Source of the DNA: an uncultured Taibaiella sp.
GTDB lineage: Bacteria > Bacteroidota > Bacteroidia > Chitinophagales > Chitinophagaceae
Length of the DNA stretch: 7,695 nucleotides
Direction: 5' to 3'
NCBI GenBank assembly: GCA_937871155.1
Contig: CALMXV010000524.1
Coordinates: 1-7,695, forward strand
Program-made: the position numbers and the translations under genes
In this document: one piece after another, positions 7,178 through 7,695 of the stretch
How positions within the stretch are numbered: the stretch's first letter is position 1
Layout of the letters: the number at the start of each line of letters is the position of its first letter
The notes under the pieces: generated by a model
Told to the model about the DNA's origin: nothing
Seen by the model: only the letters and a program-made list of their open reading frames with translations
Databases searched by the model: none

Positions 7178-7695
7178 ATGCCTAAAGTAAACATACTGCT
7201 TTGTGCGCCACTAGACGGAAGCATTGGAGGTATTACTCGCTGGACGGGGCATATCCTCGATTACTATAATAGTACAGCTACCAACATCAACCTTACACAT
7301 AGCTACCCTACCACCAAAGGCGTTTATCAGCATACCCCTTGGTGGAAGCGATGGTATTTAGGGGTGACTACATACATCCCCTTTTTACTCAACTTGCATG
7401 GGACACTAAAATATCAGAAGCCTGATGTGGTACATTTTACCTCAAGTGCTTCTATCAGCTTAATAAGAGATTACATCACCCTGAAAATAGCAAAACGACA
7501 AAAGGTAAAGAGTATCATTCATTTTAGATTTGGTCGTATTGCTAAGATTTATGAAACTTATTCTTGGGAATATTATTTACTACAGATGGTTATTCGGCTT
7601 GCTGATAAAGTCATCGTCATTGACCATGCTGCATTGAATACATTAATCAATCACGGGCATCCGCATGTAGTATGGCTACCCAACCCTATTGCCCC
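7178..7695 (+). CDS. GT4-like glycosyltransferase, 3'-partial
   Basis: An open frame starts with ATG at 7178, 25 nt after the preceding stop, and runs without a stop to the right edge, giving 172 complete codons. It begins MPKVNILLCAPLDGSIGGITRW, where the GGI at residues 17-19 fits the glycine-rich N-terminal loop of GT-B enzymes. Later come KPDVVHFTSSASIS (81-94), KSIIHFRFG (111-119), ADKVIVIDHAALNTLINHG and WLPNPIAP. These match the N-terminal domain and the linker before the donor domain of GT4 proteins. The donor domain with its E-x7-E motif should lie just beyond the window. It is probably the third GT-B glycosyltransferase of the same operon. Family is fairly sure; specificity is unknown. 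Confidence 0.85.
   Translation, partial: MPKVNILLCAPLDGSIGGITRWTGHILDYYNSTATNINLTHSYPTTKGVYQHTPWWKRWYLGVTTYIPFLLNLHGTLKYQKPDVVHFTSSASISLIRDYITLKIAKRQKVKSIIHFRFGRIAKIYETYSWEYYLLQMVIRLADKVIVIDHAALNTLINHGHPHVVWLPNPIA

Noticed and set aside
1..7695. CRISPR arrays, tRNA or rRNA genes, transposases or insertion sequences
   Set aside because: None was seen by eye. Apart from the left-edge inverted repeats there are no regularly spaced repeats, and coding sequence fills almost all of the window.

Overview
The window looks like part of a surface-polysaccharide (capsule, O-antigen or exopolysaccharide) biosynthesis operon from a member of the Bacteroidota. This rests on the low G+C content, AT-rich start contexts with no clear Shine-Dalgarno sequences, and the mix of protein families. 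Genus cannot be set from the sequence alone. All genes are on the + strand and tightly packed, with gaps of 15, 3, about 28 (or a 17-nt overlap), 8, 31 and 25 nt. No internal terminator or promoter is evident, so they are probably co-transcribed.

Layout: bases 1-158 hold an unusual nested set of perfect inverted repeats overlapping what looks like the 5' coding part of the first gene. Then follow an ATP-grasp ligase-like protein (ends 1538), a family 2 glycosyltransferase (1554-2585), a non-hydrolysing UDP-GlcNAc 2-epimerase of the WecB type (2589-3695), an EpsG/Wzy-like multi-pass membrane protein that is probably the repeat-unit polymerase (3679 or 3724 to 4908), two GT-B fold glycosyltransferases (4917-6038 and 6070-7152), and the start of a third GT-B-type glycosyltransferase that runs off the right edge (7178-7695).

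Inferred joint role: the epimerase supplies UDP-ManNAc, the glycosyltransferases build an oligosaccharide repeat unit on a lipid carrier in the cytoplasm, and the EpsG-like protein polymerises it after export. The ATP-grasp enzyme may add an amino acid or other carboxylate to a sugar or precursor. No initiating sugar-phosphate transferase, flippase or chain-length regulator lies in the window, so the locus is incomplete at both ends.

The most notable feature is the left edge. A 49-bp perfect inverted repeat encloses a 44-nt spacer, and a further 19-bp inverted repeat is nested at its outer end. The right arm reads as ordinary protein in frame with the ATP-grasp gene, while the left arm is its reverse complement and introduces a stop. 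A fold-back (template-switch) artefact at a contig end is the likeliest explanation, but a real inversion cannot be excluded. I did not find convincing evidence of a wholly new system.
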